A DNA stretch of 64,000 bases from Pseudoalteromonas denitrificans DSM 6059 (GTDB lineage: Bacteria; Pseudomonadota; Gammaproteobacteria; Enterobacterales; Alteromonadaceae). This document shows positions 56,116 through 64,000 of the stretch, one piece after another. Location: positions 1-64,000 of the forward strand of contig NZ_FOLO01000029.1 of NCBI RefSeq assembly GCF_900112265.1, written 5' to 3'. The notes beneath the pieces are model-generated. The model did not search any database and was not told where the DNA came from. It saw only the letters and a program-made list of their open reading frames with translations. The first letter of the stretch is position 1. Each line of letters starts with the position of its first letter. The translations under genes and the position numbers were made by a program.

Positions 56116-59100
56116 ATGGGTATTATTGCTATATTTATTTTTATTATAGGCATAGTTATGGAAGAATACTTCTATGGTTTTACTATCGCCATGTTTTTTT
56201 ATCTATTTGATAGCAATCACAAATTAAAACACAGAGTTTTTTTATTAGAAAAAAATACACATATTCCTAAGCAAAAAGCTCAGTTAGATAAAGAAAATTC
56301 AATAGACAACCCAATAACAAATGAGCCCACTGCTATCCCCTTAACAGAATCATTCGAGGGCCCAACTATTAGCAAAGCTTTTTCAGCCGAAGAACAATAC
56401 ACAAATGAACATACACAAATTATAAAAGAGCAAAACTTAACACCGCCCGAGTCAACACTTCATAGCGATGAAAAAAGCATTGTCACCTCAAACAATCATC
56501 ATTTAATTAGCAGATGTCTTTCTAAAATATCAGAAACAATTTTATCAACTATTTTTGGACCCATTACAGCTTTATTAAGCTCATTTATTGATATCTATCA
56601 ACATTACAAAAAACAAGGAAAAGCACCGGCTTTTTTCTTAACGATTGCAGGTATTATTACTTTGGTGATGGGCTTTGGATATTTGCTTCAATATTCTTTT
56701 AATGAATATCTTCCCCCATCTGGAAAGGTTGTTTGCGCTTACCTAATATGTATAACGCTTATGATCTTTGCAATGAAGCTACATAAAAAACGACCTGACA
56801 TGTCAGAATTCTCAGCCAGTCTTATCGGTTTAAGTTTAATCTTATTTTATCTCAGCAGTTATTTCTTAGGCCCTTTTTATCAACTGACTTCTGATTTAGT
56901 TACGTTTATATTACTCAGTTTAATTACTTTAATAGGTTATATATTAGCTAAACAATATGAAACCCGCATTGTGGCTTTTATTAGCTTATTAGGTGGGGCA
57001 ATAGCGCCAATTTTGATATCTGGTACTGCAGAGCAAACACCACTACTTTATTTATCCTTTTTATGCTTGATCTGTATAGGTGCTTTGCCACTAGCATTTT
57101 CCATACGTTGGCCACTATTATCTCAAATGAGTCTTGTTTTAAGCATCGCAATGGTGGAGTTTATATTAGCTCAAGCCGATTTAACCCCTTCATTTTTTAT
57201 ACTTTTCCTATTGCACATCTTTTTTTATCAACTACTCATTAATATTTATTTTCAATGGTATAAATTCAAATCAAGTCATGCAAATTGCATAATTCAACTC
57301 AGTACTATTGTTGCATTTATTTTATTAACCTTAGAACAGACAACGCTCAACAATACCCAATACGCTTATCTGTTATTATTGAACGCCTGTATTACAGGCA
57401 GTCTATTTTTAATAAGCAAATTTAAGCTAAAAAAAATGCAAGTGCCTCATACGCAAGAAATAAACATTATCTCTATTATCCTATCGGGTCTTTTTATTGG
57501 TATTGCATTATTAATGATGATTTCCCCCAACTTTTTAGGCTTAATTTGGGGTGTCGAAGGGCTTTTATTATTATTTTTAGGGCTTTATTTTGGTTACCCA
57601 AGTGTACGTAAAGAAGCTTTTCTATTACTTTTTATTGCAATATTAATAAGCATAATAAATATAAGTACATGGCTATTTAACGCAATAGCGCCATTACCCA
57701 TATTATTTAAGCTTACATTTGATTCAGGGTATTTGAATTTACTAAGTTTAGTATGTGTTAGTTTTACGATAGGTAAAATATTACAAAGATTTAGTGATGT
57801 TTTAACACCTTTAGAAAATTTAGGTAAAACCGTATTCTACCAACTCAGCTATATATTATTTTCACTATTTTTTATGTTGAGTCTGGCGTCTATTCTTCCT
57901 GAAGGGTTTTGGTTACTTATCATACTCCCATTGTTTTATCTTACTTATATCAGTCATAAAAAAGATTGGGGCAATATTGAAAAAATTGCTTTATTGCATT
58001 GGTTTATATTATTAATACCTATCATTGCCAGTGCCTTATATGTTGGTAACTTTCATTTTTCAATGCAAACTACAGTGGCTAAAATAGCCAGAATAGAAGC
58101 TTTTTTATCCTTATGGGCAATTGCTTATTATTATCGTAAATTCTTTAAGTTAAGCCCACTATTTAACCTAGCTCAAAAACTGGATACGCTTTTTTTCTTA
58201 CTTTTACCTATTTTCTTTTTACCTTCTGTATATCGCAATATTCCAGAAGCGATCACATTGGCTTTGTGGGTCTCAGCCTTAATATCAATCATTATATTTT
58301 ATAAATTAAAACGCGATATTTTATGGACTATGGCAAAGATACTTGTATTTATAGCAGCTTTAACGAGTTTATATGCATGCTATCTTGTGAAGTTCAATAG
58401 CTGGCAAGGATATGGTTTAAGTGCATTACTACTAGGCTGTATATTATTGTTTATCCTATTATTATCCATTAAAGCTTTTACAACCTCTCCTGAATTATCT
58501 CATTCATTAAAAACGGTTAAACATAAAATAGTTTCATTATTTATTCCAACATGCATTTATTGGGGTATTAGTCTTTTTATTTTAATTTATGGTATGAGTA
58601 ATGATTTATTATATGGTCTTTTCTCAGTACTAATTTATTGTATATTATTACTTGTATTACCAAGCTTTCGTATCGAATTAAAAAAACATTTTGGCTATAT
58701 TAGTTATTGTATTTGGATTTTATCCTTGGCTTTAATTTTAGGGTTATGGGGGAAAATTAACTCAATAAATCTTTTGTATATGTCACCTGTATATTTACCT
58801 TTATTATTAGGTCTATTTTTATTTAGTTATTCAAATAATCCCTTATGTGTATTAACACGTCGTTTGGGAGTAAAGCAACGCATAAGCATGCTTTTATCTC
58901 ATGCTTACTTAACTTCATTCTATTTAAGCATGACTTATTATTATACTTTAGACCTAACAGGACCTTTGACCTCAATCATACTGGTTGTTCATGGTACAAA
59001 CTTACTATTTCATACATTAAAAGCAAAGTATCAGTGGTTAATGCCTGTGAGCATAGGTTATTTTTCTGTCGCAACAGCAAAAATAATGCTCTGGGATATC

Positions 59101-59205
59101 AGTGATTTTACTGTATTACAAAAAGTCATTGCATTTATGTTTATTGGTAGCATTTTATTAATTGCCGCCTATCAATTTCAAAAACTTAAAACAAAAAATG
59201 AGTGA
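56116..59205 (+). CDS. DUF2339 multi-pass membrane protein
   Basis: 1029 aa. An N-terminal helix pair, a polar region about 45-135, then more than twenty transmembrane helices, as in the DUF2339 family (for example FLTIAGIITLVMGFGYLLQYSFNEYLPPSGKV, SLLGGAIAPILIS, and repeated LWAIAYYYRK-type segments). DUF2339 proteins are large bacterial inner-membrane proteins of unknown function. It starts behind AAAAGGA and is followed by a terminator; monocistronic. Confidence 0.9.
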   Translation: MGIIAIFIFIIGIVMEEYFYGFTIAMFFYLFDSNHKLKHRVFLLEKNTHIPKQKAQLDKENSIDNPITNEPTAIPLTESFEGPTISKAFSAEEQYTNEHTQIIKEQNLTPPESTLHSDEKSIVTSNNHHLISRCLSKISETILSTIFGPITALLSSFIDIYQHYKKQGKAPAFFLTIAGIITLVMGFGYLLQYSFNEYLPPSGKVVCAYLICITLMIFAMKLHKKRPDMSEFSASLIGLSLILFYLSSYFLGPFYQLTSDLVTFILLSLITLIGYILAKQYETRIVAFISLLGGAIAPILISGTAEQTPLLYLSFLCLICIGALPLAFSIRWPLLSQMSLVLSIAMVEFILAQADLTPSFFILFLLHIFFYQLLINIYFQWYKFKSSHANCIIQLSTIVAFILLTLEQTTLNNTQYAYLLLLNACITGSLFLISKFKLKKMQVPHTQEINIISIILSGLFIGIALLMMISPNFLGLIWGVEGLLLLFLGLYFGYPSVRKEAFLLLFIAILISIINISTWLFNAIAPLPILFKLTFDSGYLNLLSLVCVSFTIGKILQRFSDVLTPLENLGKTVFYQLSYILFSLFFMLSLASILPEGFWLLIILPLFYLTYISHKKDWGNIEKIALLHWFILLIPIIASALYVGNFHFSMQTTVAKIARIEAFLSLWAIAYYYRKFFKLSPLFNLAQKLDTLFFLLLPIFFLPSVYRNIPEAITLALWVSALISIIIFYKLKRDILWTMAKILVFIAALTSLYACYLVKFNSWQGYGLSALLLGCILLFILLLSIKAFTTSPELSHSLKTVKHKIVSLFIPTCIYWGISLFILIYGMSNDLLYGLFSVLIYCILLLVLPSFRIELKKHFGYISYCIWILSLALILGLWGKINSINLLYMSPVYLPLLLGLFLFSYSNNPLCVLTRRLGVKQRISMLLSHAYLTSFYLSMTYYYTLDLTGPLTSIILVVHGTNLLFHTLKAKYQWLMPVSIGYFSVATAKIMLWDISDFTVLQKVIAFMFIGSILLIAAYQFQKLKTKNE

Positions 59206-59207
59206 TA

Positions 59208-59240
59208 AAAAAAGCCCTAACAACTGTTAGGGCTTTAGCA
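59208..59240 (+). terminator. Terminator after DUF2339 gene
   Basis: AAAGCCCTAACA (59211-59222) and TGTTAGGGCTTT (59225-59236) form a very stable stem right after the stop codon. The T-run is short. Confidence 0.85.
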
Positions 59241-59375
59241 TTAAAAAATTAGAGTTAATTTATCTTTGCCATTCATTTCAAACACTGAGTATTTTTAATA
59301 CCAACAAGTCACGAATGAGTGATGTTTTCATCCTACTTAAGATTTTGCAAAGTTGTAGGGATAAAATGCAAGCTA

Positions 59376-59444
59376 GGCTCTAAGGAGCCGCCTAAAACCA
59401 TCTACTCATTGTTGCTCAGAACGCATTTAGAGCAACTTAGCTCT
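59376..59444. other. Structured, relatively GC-rich intergenic segment
   Basis: Within the 314-bp gap 59206-59519, several short stems cluster: GGCTC/GAGCC (59376-59380, 59385-59389), TTGCTC/GAGCAA (59412-59417, 59430-59435) and the competing AGAGC/GCTCT (59429-59433, 59440-59444). Base composition stands out from the AT-rich surroundings. A small RNA or a repeat-element remnant is possible; no promoter or terminator can be assigned. Confidence 0.3.
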
Positions 59445-59519
59445 GACCTTCACGCCCCAATTAATTAACTTTTAGGTTGAACAGAATTGGTAGATAAAAA
59501 ACAACCGTTTCTAAGTACA

Positions 59520-60605
59520 CTAACGCGCAATTTTATAATCCAATTGAACTTTTGAAATTGCTTCAACAGCTTTTCCATTTTCAAATTTGGGGGCATAACG
59601 CCATTGTTCTAATGCAGCCAAAGCTGACTTTTGAAATCCTTTAGACTCATCAATATTAAGTATTTTTGCATTTTTTACAAATCCAGAGTCTGTAATTGTA
59701 AATTCAACTTGAACAGATCCATTGTGCTGTAAACGAGCCATACTGGTTGGAAACTTTGGGTTCACACGATATAACGGCCTCTGCTCCTGATTGCTATCCC
59801 ATGGCGTCATAGAGCCTATCGCAATGCAATGTTTTGTTGCTTCATCGCTTCTACCATCTTTTTCTAAAGCTGTGATCAGAAATGCATGTGTATTTAACTC
59901 TAACGGGTGTGTTGGTCCCTTTAAAGCATCAAAAACAGGTAAATTTGCGCCAAAAAATTTGGCAGATTTTTCATACTTTCTACGCATTAAATAATATTTA
60001 CCCGCGTAAAAATTAGCACTTACAACACGTTTATCATTTGCCTCTAAATGTTCGGTAAAATAATCTTTTGCAGTTAGAATGACTTTACTTTTTATAGAGC
60101 CTAAATTTAACAATTCAATTCCGGCATCTAATTGAATTTGAGCATGAAATAATAAATTTCCCTCAGCATCTTCAGCAATATCAATTGCTTTTTTATAATA
60201 CCTTTCTACTTCTCTCATTTTTTTATAAGGTAAGGACTTTGCATACGCAAAATACAAATCAATTAACTCTATGCCATATTTACCATATTCTTTTTTGTAT
60301 ATTTCAATTAAAGGCTTCAGTAATTTACTGGCTTTATCTCGTGAATTATCTTCTAAATTATAAAGCGTCGCTAAATTGAATGCTAAACGTGCAGTATTAA
60401 TATCTGATTGGCCGTAAACTTGTTTACCTAATTCATAGGCAACTTCGGCAAATTCAAGTTGTTTTTGAATATTACGGTTTGTAACAGCTTCTTGATATTG
60501 GTGATAAGCATCTTTAAATTGTTTATTTATTTTGTTAGCGTCACTTGCCAGGCTATATAGGGGCAATAAAAGTATCACTGCTAAACTAAGTCGCGTAAGT
60601 CTCAT
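59520..60605 (-). CDS. Periplasmic TPR protein with TonB C-terminal domain
   Basis: 361 aa from ATG 60605, chosen because AAGGA lies six bases upstream. Signal peptide (ends SLA), then helical TPR-like repeats (about 25-260) and a TonB C-terminal domain (about 275-361: YRVNPKFPTSMARLQHNGSVQVEFTITDSGFVKNAKILNI, QKSALAALEQWRYAPKF). Unlike TonB itself it has a cleavable signal and no proline-rich spanning region, so it is probably not an energy transducer. The type is frequent in Alteromonadales; the role is unclear. Confidence 0.87.
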   Translation of the reverse strand: MRLTRLSLAVILLLPLYSLASDANKINKQFKDAYHQYQEAVTNRNIQKQLEFAEVAYELGKQVYGQSDINTARLAFNLATLYNLEDNSRDKASKLLKPLIEIYKKEYGKYGIELIDLYFAYAKSLPYKKMREVERYYKKAIDIAEDAEGNLLFHAQIQLDAGIELLNLGSIKSKVILTAKDYFTEHLEANDKRVVSANFYAGKYYLMRRKYEKSAKFFGANLPVFDALKGPTHPLELNTHAFLITALEKDGRSDEATKHCIAIGSMTPWDSNQEQRPLYRVNPKFPTSMARLQHNGSVQVEFTITDSGFVKNAKILNIDESKGFQKSALAALEQWRYAPKFENGKAVEAISKVQLDYKIAR

Positions 60606-60684
60606 TTTCATCCTTGAGTTTATTTTAAATAATAAATGTATTTGTATATTTTACTGTAAAGTACCTAAAACACGAACTTAAATA

Positions 60685-61280
60685 TTATATATTTTTACGT
60701 CGCACCGACATTAATACACCTAACAATGCCAAAAAGACAACTAAGCCTAAACCAAAAAACCTAAAACATCATCTAATGCTTTAATTCCTGTCCATTGTAA
60801 ATAATGAATTTGATACATTTTATTTATAAAATCAGTATCTTTTCCTTGCTGATAAAAACGCATTTGAGGCCAGTTTAATGTAATTCGAGTATCAGTATCG
60901 GTAATAACATCTAACCCTTGAATTGATTTAATTTTACCGTAGCGATGAGGATTGATAGCAATCGCATCAAGTGTTAGAGATTCAACTTGGGCCTTCAGTG
61001 GCTTATCGATAACTTTTAAAGTATGAAGATCGTGTTGCTGCCAGCCTTTATCACTTTTTACTAATAAATGAACGCCCAAAATAGAGCGCATTAATCGTAC
61101 TTCAAGCCAAGTTTTATCATGATTAAGTTTAGGGACTAATGCCAGTGGATAAGTTTTAACATTTAAGCTTTCATAGGCCGCTTTATAACCTGGCTTTATA
61201 AAAAAATATCCTCCCGTAACTGCCCAGGAAATAAAGGGTAATATCATTATAAACCCTAAATACTTATGCATTTTTTTCAT
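60685..61280 (-). pseudogene. PepSY-associated membrane protein, frameshifted near its 3' end
   Basis: The intact frame (stop at 60747) gives 177 aa: an N-terminal helix with MHKYLGFIMILPFISWAVTGGYFFI, typical of PepSY-associated transmembrane proteins, then a soluble region ending LDDVLGFLV. Reading one base more at the T6 run (60754-60759) continues as FGLGLVVFLALLGVLMSVRR to a stop at 60685, restoring the expected last helix. The heptamer T TTT TTG in frame is a classic -1 slippery site. It may be programmed -1 frameshifting, a recent mutation or a sequence error. It starts 5 bp after the lipocalin-like gene. Confidence 0.7.
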
Positions 61281-61285
61281 TTCAG

Positions 61286-62329
61286 TTAATAACCTGTCAT
61301 CTCTAAAAAACCAGTTCCTTGATGAGTGCCATTAAACTTAACCATGCCTTCAAAATATTCAATACCAAATCGCATTATTTGATTATTATTTATTGCAGTT
61401 ATCTCCAAATCAATATTATATTTTTCTAATTTCAATTTAAAACCTTCAGGATACTTGCCTTTTTTTGTTTGTTTAACCATTAAATTAATCTCTTCACTGG
61501 GTAAAGTTTCTATGATCCCATTATCATGCATTAAACTAGCATAAAGGTGCTCTTTATCAACTGAACGAATACGGTACACCATTAAAGCGAGTTTTGAATT
61601 TAAACGCAGTGAAAACCAATCCCAACCTTGTTGGTCTGGCGCTAACATTTGTGTTCCCCACTCACGATCAAACCAAGCTTTACCTTTAACTTTTAGCAAC
61701 TGACCTTTAAAGAATATTTCACCTGTTACATCAATAAATGGCTGAGAATAATAATGGCTCGCAATATCTAAACTTGCATGTTTACGATTATACCCTTGAT
61801 CCCCTTGCAAATAAAATTGATTACGACCAATTAGATTCAATTTTGCATGCCATTTTTGTTCATCTTTCACATCTGAAAATTCAAGTTTAGCGGGTAATAA
61901 TTGTGATGATGAATGCCAAAACCAATTATCTATTTGTGCTTTAAAAGGCTTATTTTGAATTATCACATTACCTAACGCTTCACGACCACTTCTCAAAGCT
62001 GATAAATGCGTATCCTCATTGGCTAAAGCAGCATGGGCAAAATACCAATGTTTATTTTTGATTGCGGTTCGAAATAACGTCCATTGCACTGCAAAATCAT
62101 CACCTGTTTGTGTTGTTAAATTAGCTGATATATACCACCATTCATGACGATAGCTTTTTTTAGGGTCATGTGCTGCTGGAAAGCTTATTTTATAATGCGT
62201 TGATGGATTTCTATAATTCACAGTTTCATCAGCTAAAAGGTGCAATATATTTAAACCCTTTTTATCATTGGACTTAAGCTCTTCACAGGAGACTAATGTG
62301 ATTAAGATACATGCCAATACAAGCCTCAT
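61286..62329 (-). CDS. AttH/CrtC-like lipocalin lipoprotein
   Basis: 347 aa. Lipobox LITLVS-Cys15. Family signatures of AttH/carotenoid-1,2-hydratase-like proteins: SYRHEWWYISANLTTQTGDDFAVQWTLFR, YFAHAAL, GKAWFDREWGTQMLAPDQQGWDWFSLRL. Two lipocalin-like halves are expected. In AttEFGH-type systems this protein pairs with an ABC transporter, as here (4-bp overlap with the permease). It probably binds a lipid-like or hydrophobic ligand in the envelope; enzymatic hydratase activity is not implied. Confidence 0.88.
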   Translation of the reverse strand: MRLVLACILITLVSCEELKSNDKKGLNILHLLADETVNYRNPSTHYKISFPAAHDPKKSYRHEWWYISANLTTQTGDDFAVQWTLFRTAIKNKHWYFAHAALANEDTHLSALRSGREALGNVIIQNKPFKAQIDNWFWHSSSQLLPAKLEFSDVKDEQKWHAKLNLIGRNQFYLQGDQGYNRKHASLDIASHYYSQPFIDVTGEIFFKGQLLKVKGKAWFDREWGTQMLAPDQQGWDWFSLRLNSKLALMVYRIRSVDKEHLYASLMHDNGIIETLPSEEINLMVKQTKKGKYPEGFKLKLEKYNIDLEITAINNNQIMRFGIEYFEGMVKFNGTHQGTGFLEMTGY

Positions 62330-64000
62330 ATGTCACTCTGTAAGTTAATTTTACGTATTGGGATAAATAATGCTGGAAACAAACAAATCAAGCAGGCTAG
62401 GCTTGTAACACCAAACGACTTTACATCTAAGATTAAGGGCATTGACCAGCCAAATGAAGCAGGTAATATTTGACTAACCAAGGCATGGGCAAGCACAATT
62501 GCAATAGGCCAACTTAACACTATGCAAATACATGTGAGTAATAACCATTGAATTAACATATGAGAATAGATTGATTTTTTGCTATACCCTAAGCTTAAAA
62601 GGATCAATAAATCAGGTTTTCTAGCCAGTTCTAAATTATTCGCAGATAAAAACAAACCAAAACATGCAATACATATCATTACCATAGAAATACCTTTTGT
62701 CAGTAAAAATGTTTGATTAAATATATCTAAAGCCATTTTTTTTATTTGCGTAGATTCATGAATTTGAGTCTGCTCTAATTCTAACTTTGCTATTAGCGCT
62801 GTTTTTACATTTACGATACTTTTTGCTTTTGGTTCGTTTAAATAAACACCAAAACTTAATTCATTTAAATGATTCAAAAATGCGCGTACCTTAAGCTTAG
62901 CTAGAGTGACCTCGAAATGAGGGTTACCATAATCAAAATATATGCCATTAACTTGGCAGTTAACCATTTCACCTCCTTTTAATATATGAATCGTACTGTT
63001 CAAATAAATATCACGTTTTAACGAAAGTTGTTCATTAATAAAACAGGCTTGCCCTACAAAGTTAGCAAACTTATTTTTACTTTTAAATACAACTGAGCCT
63101 AATTGCCTGATTGAGTCAACAGTATTAATATTTACAGTATCAAAGGTTTGGTGTGATTTTTTAGATATCATCTTTGCTGTTCCAGTATAATATTGGATGC
63201 TTTCATCAATAAACCTGCTTTGTTTCAACCAAGACTCAACATCCTCTGTCTGATCTGAGTTGGACCTAATATATAAGTCTTCATTTAAGTGTTGATCTAA
63301 ATATTGAGTGAAAGCCTCCTCAAAACTATTCACCATCAAGGCTGCAGCAATACTGGCAGTTAATGCAAGATAAAATGCTGCCAGAGGTAAAAAGCGCCTA
63401 GCAACTTGATTAGCGACATCTTTAATTATAAATTTTATTTTAAACTGTGAGGTTATTTTACTTAATAGCCATAAAATCATTTTTATAAATAAAGGTAAAA
63501 AAAATACTGTGGATATCAGTAAAAAAGCATATTTCAACATCACATATTGCCAATTCATTTGAGGCAATAAAATAAACCCAATTAAAGTTATTAGCACTGC
63601 AAAAAAACAAAAATATAAGACAACTTTATTTGTTGAGTGCGCTTTTATTTGTTTAGCAACAAAAAAGACTTTAAAAGAAGAAAGTATAAAAAGCTGTTTA
63701 AATAATGCAATTATCACAGCAACACTTGAAACCATTAATGACCATACAAAATATTGCCAGTCCCATTCAAAATGACCACTTACTTTTAAGTTATAAAGTT
63801 GACTTAAAGTGAACCCAAGTAGAGGTAGCACTAAACTCACTAAAAGTAGAGCGAGTAAAAAACCGATAGCACTTGCAATCAAAATCAAAAACACAGCTTC
63901 AAACAAAAGTGCCAGACGAATATTAAAAACACTTATACCTAATAAGCGTAATTGCATCATTAATTCACTTCGTTTACACCAAGCCTGATTTGCAGATTGA
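62326..64000 (-). CDS. FtsX-family ABC transporter permease (5' part outside window)
   Basis: The reading frame is open to the window edge: upstream of ATG 63960 it continues ...QAWCKRSEL, followed by MMQLRLLGIS, the loop between the first helices of an FtsX domain. The gene therefore begins beyond 64000. At least 558 aa are visible. They hold the rest of the first FtsX domain, a central periplasmic MacB-like region (about 63,000-63,400) and the second FtsX domain (ARKPDLLILLSLGYSKKSIYSHMLIQ). AttG-like partner of the lipocalin gene; the ATPase is expected just upstream. Confidence 0.9.
   Translation of the reverse strand, partial: QSANQAWCKRSELMMQLRLLGISVFNIRLALLFEAVFLILIASAIGFLLALLLVSLVLPLLGFTLSQLYNLKVSGHFEWDWQYFVWSLMVSSVAVIIALFKQLFILSSFKVFFVAKQIKAHSTNKVVLYFCFFAVLITLIGFILLPQMNWQYVMLKYAFLLISTVFFLPLFIKMILWLLSKITSQFKIKFIIKDVANQVARRFLPLAAFYLALTASIAAALMVNSFEEAFTQYLDQHLNEDLYIRSNSDQTEDVESWLKQSRFIDESIQYYTGTAKMISKKSHQTFDTVNINTVDSIRQLGSVVFKSKNKFANFVGQACFINEQLSLKRDIYLNSTIHILKGGEMVNCQVNGIYFDYGNPHFEVTLAKLKVRAFLNHLNELSFGVYLNEPKAKSIVNVKTALIAKLELEQTQIHESTQIKKMALDIFNQTFLLTKGISMVMICIACFGLFLSANNLELARKPDLLILLSLGYSKKSIYSHMLIQWLLLTCICIVLSWPIAIVLAHALVSQILPASFGWSMPLILDVKSFGVTSLACLICLFPALFIPIRKINLQSDI

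Noticed and set aside
61860-62329. Carotenoid 1,2-hydratase (CrtC) as the function of the lipocalin-like gene
   Set aside because: There are no carotenoid genes nearby, and the ABC context matches AttH-type proteins; only the fold relationship is claimed.

Overview
The window is AT-rich chromosomal DNA from a marine-type gammaproteobacterium, most likely of the Alteromonadales (Colwellia/Pseudoalteromonas-like). The main reasons are the NagK/NagA/NagX/NagB set with Shewanella-type NagR operators, a fused nuoCD in an enterobacterial-order complex I operon, MiaE, YajD, TonB-dependent receptors with a Fur box, and many secreted PKD, LamG and FN3 proteins. I saw no rRNA, tRNA, CRISPR array, complete insertion sequence or prophage.

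Layout. Positions 1-4.6 kb (minus strand) hold N-acetylglucosamine catabolism: nagK, nagA, a terminator, nagX and nagB. NagR-type operators sit in front of nagK and nagB, and nagB has a leader with two hairpins whose loops are complementary. Positions 4.8-6.5 kb hold an EF-hand-like protein and a CBS-pair protein. Positions 6.7-21.2 kb are a complete 13-gene NADH:quinone oxidoreductase operon (nuoA, B, CD, E-N), with all Fe-S ligands visible. nuoN converges with, and overlaps by 4 bp, a TrpRS gene of the Firmicutes/auxiliary type. In front of that gene lies a 19-residue leader peptide with tandem Trp codons and alternative hairpins: a ribosome-mediated attenuator. This is the most striking element of the window.

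Positions 22.4-36 kb are accessory: two small ORFs, a periplasmic binding protein whose signal peptide carries ten perfect GTTTGA repeats, a CadC-like transmembrane regulator, a SnoaL-like protein, a beta-helix/LamG exoprotein, an orphan HslV-like Ntn-hydrolase, a lipoprotein, and a multidomain secreted endonuclease I. Positions 36-38.9 kb hold small conserved genes (DUF6176, a new 52-aa ORF, yajD, a coiled-coil protein, a LysE exporter). Positions 39-43.8 kb hold a three-gene phosphorelay ending in a c-di-GMP phosphodiesterase.

Positions 44-51.4 kb hold a PIG-L deacetylase, a second binding protein, a TetR repressor with two perfect 16-bp operators controlling a DUF1348 gene, a TonB-dependent siderophore receptor with a Fur box, a thiolase-like protein, miaE and a sulfotransferase. 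Positions 51.4-60.6 kb hold a TPR histidine kinase with its OmpR-type regulator, two uncharacterised envelope proteins, a 1029-aa DUF2339 membrane protein and a periplasmic TPR-TonB protein. Positions 60.7-64 kb hold an AttH-type operon: an ABC permease (cut by the window end), a lipocalin-like lipoprotein, and a PepSY-type membrane protein whose last transmembrane helix is in the -1 frame behind a slippery T6G site.
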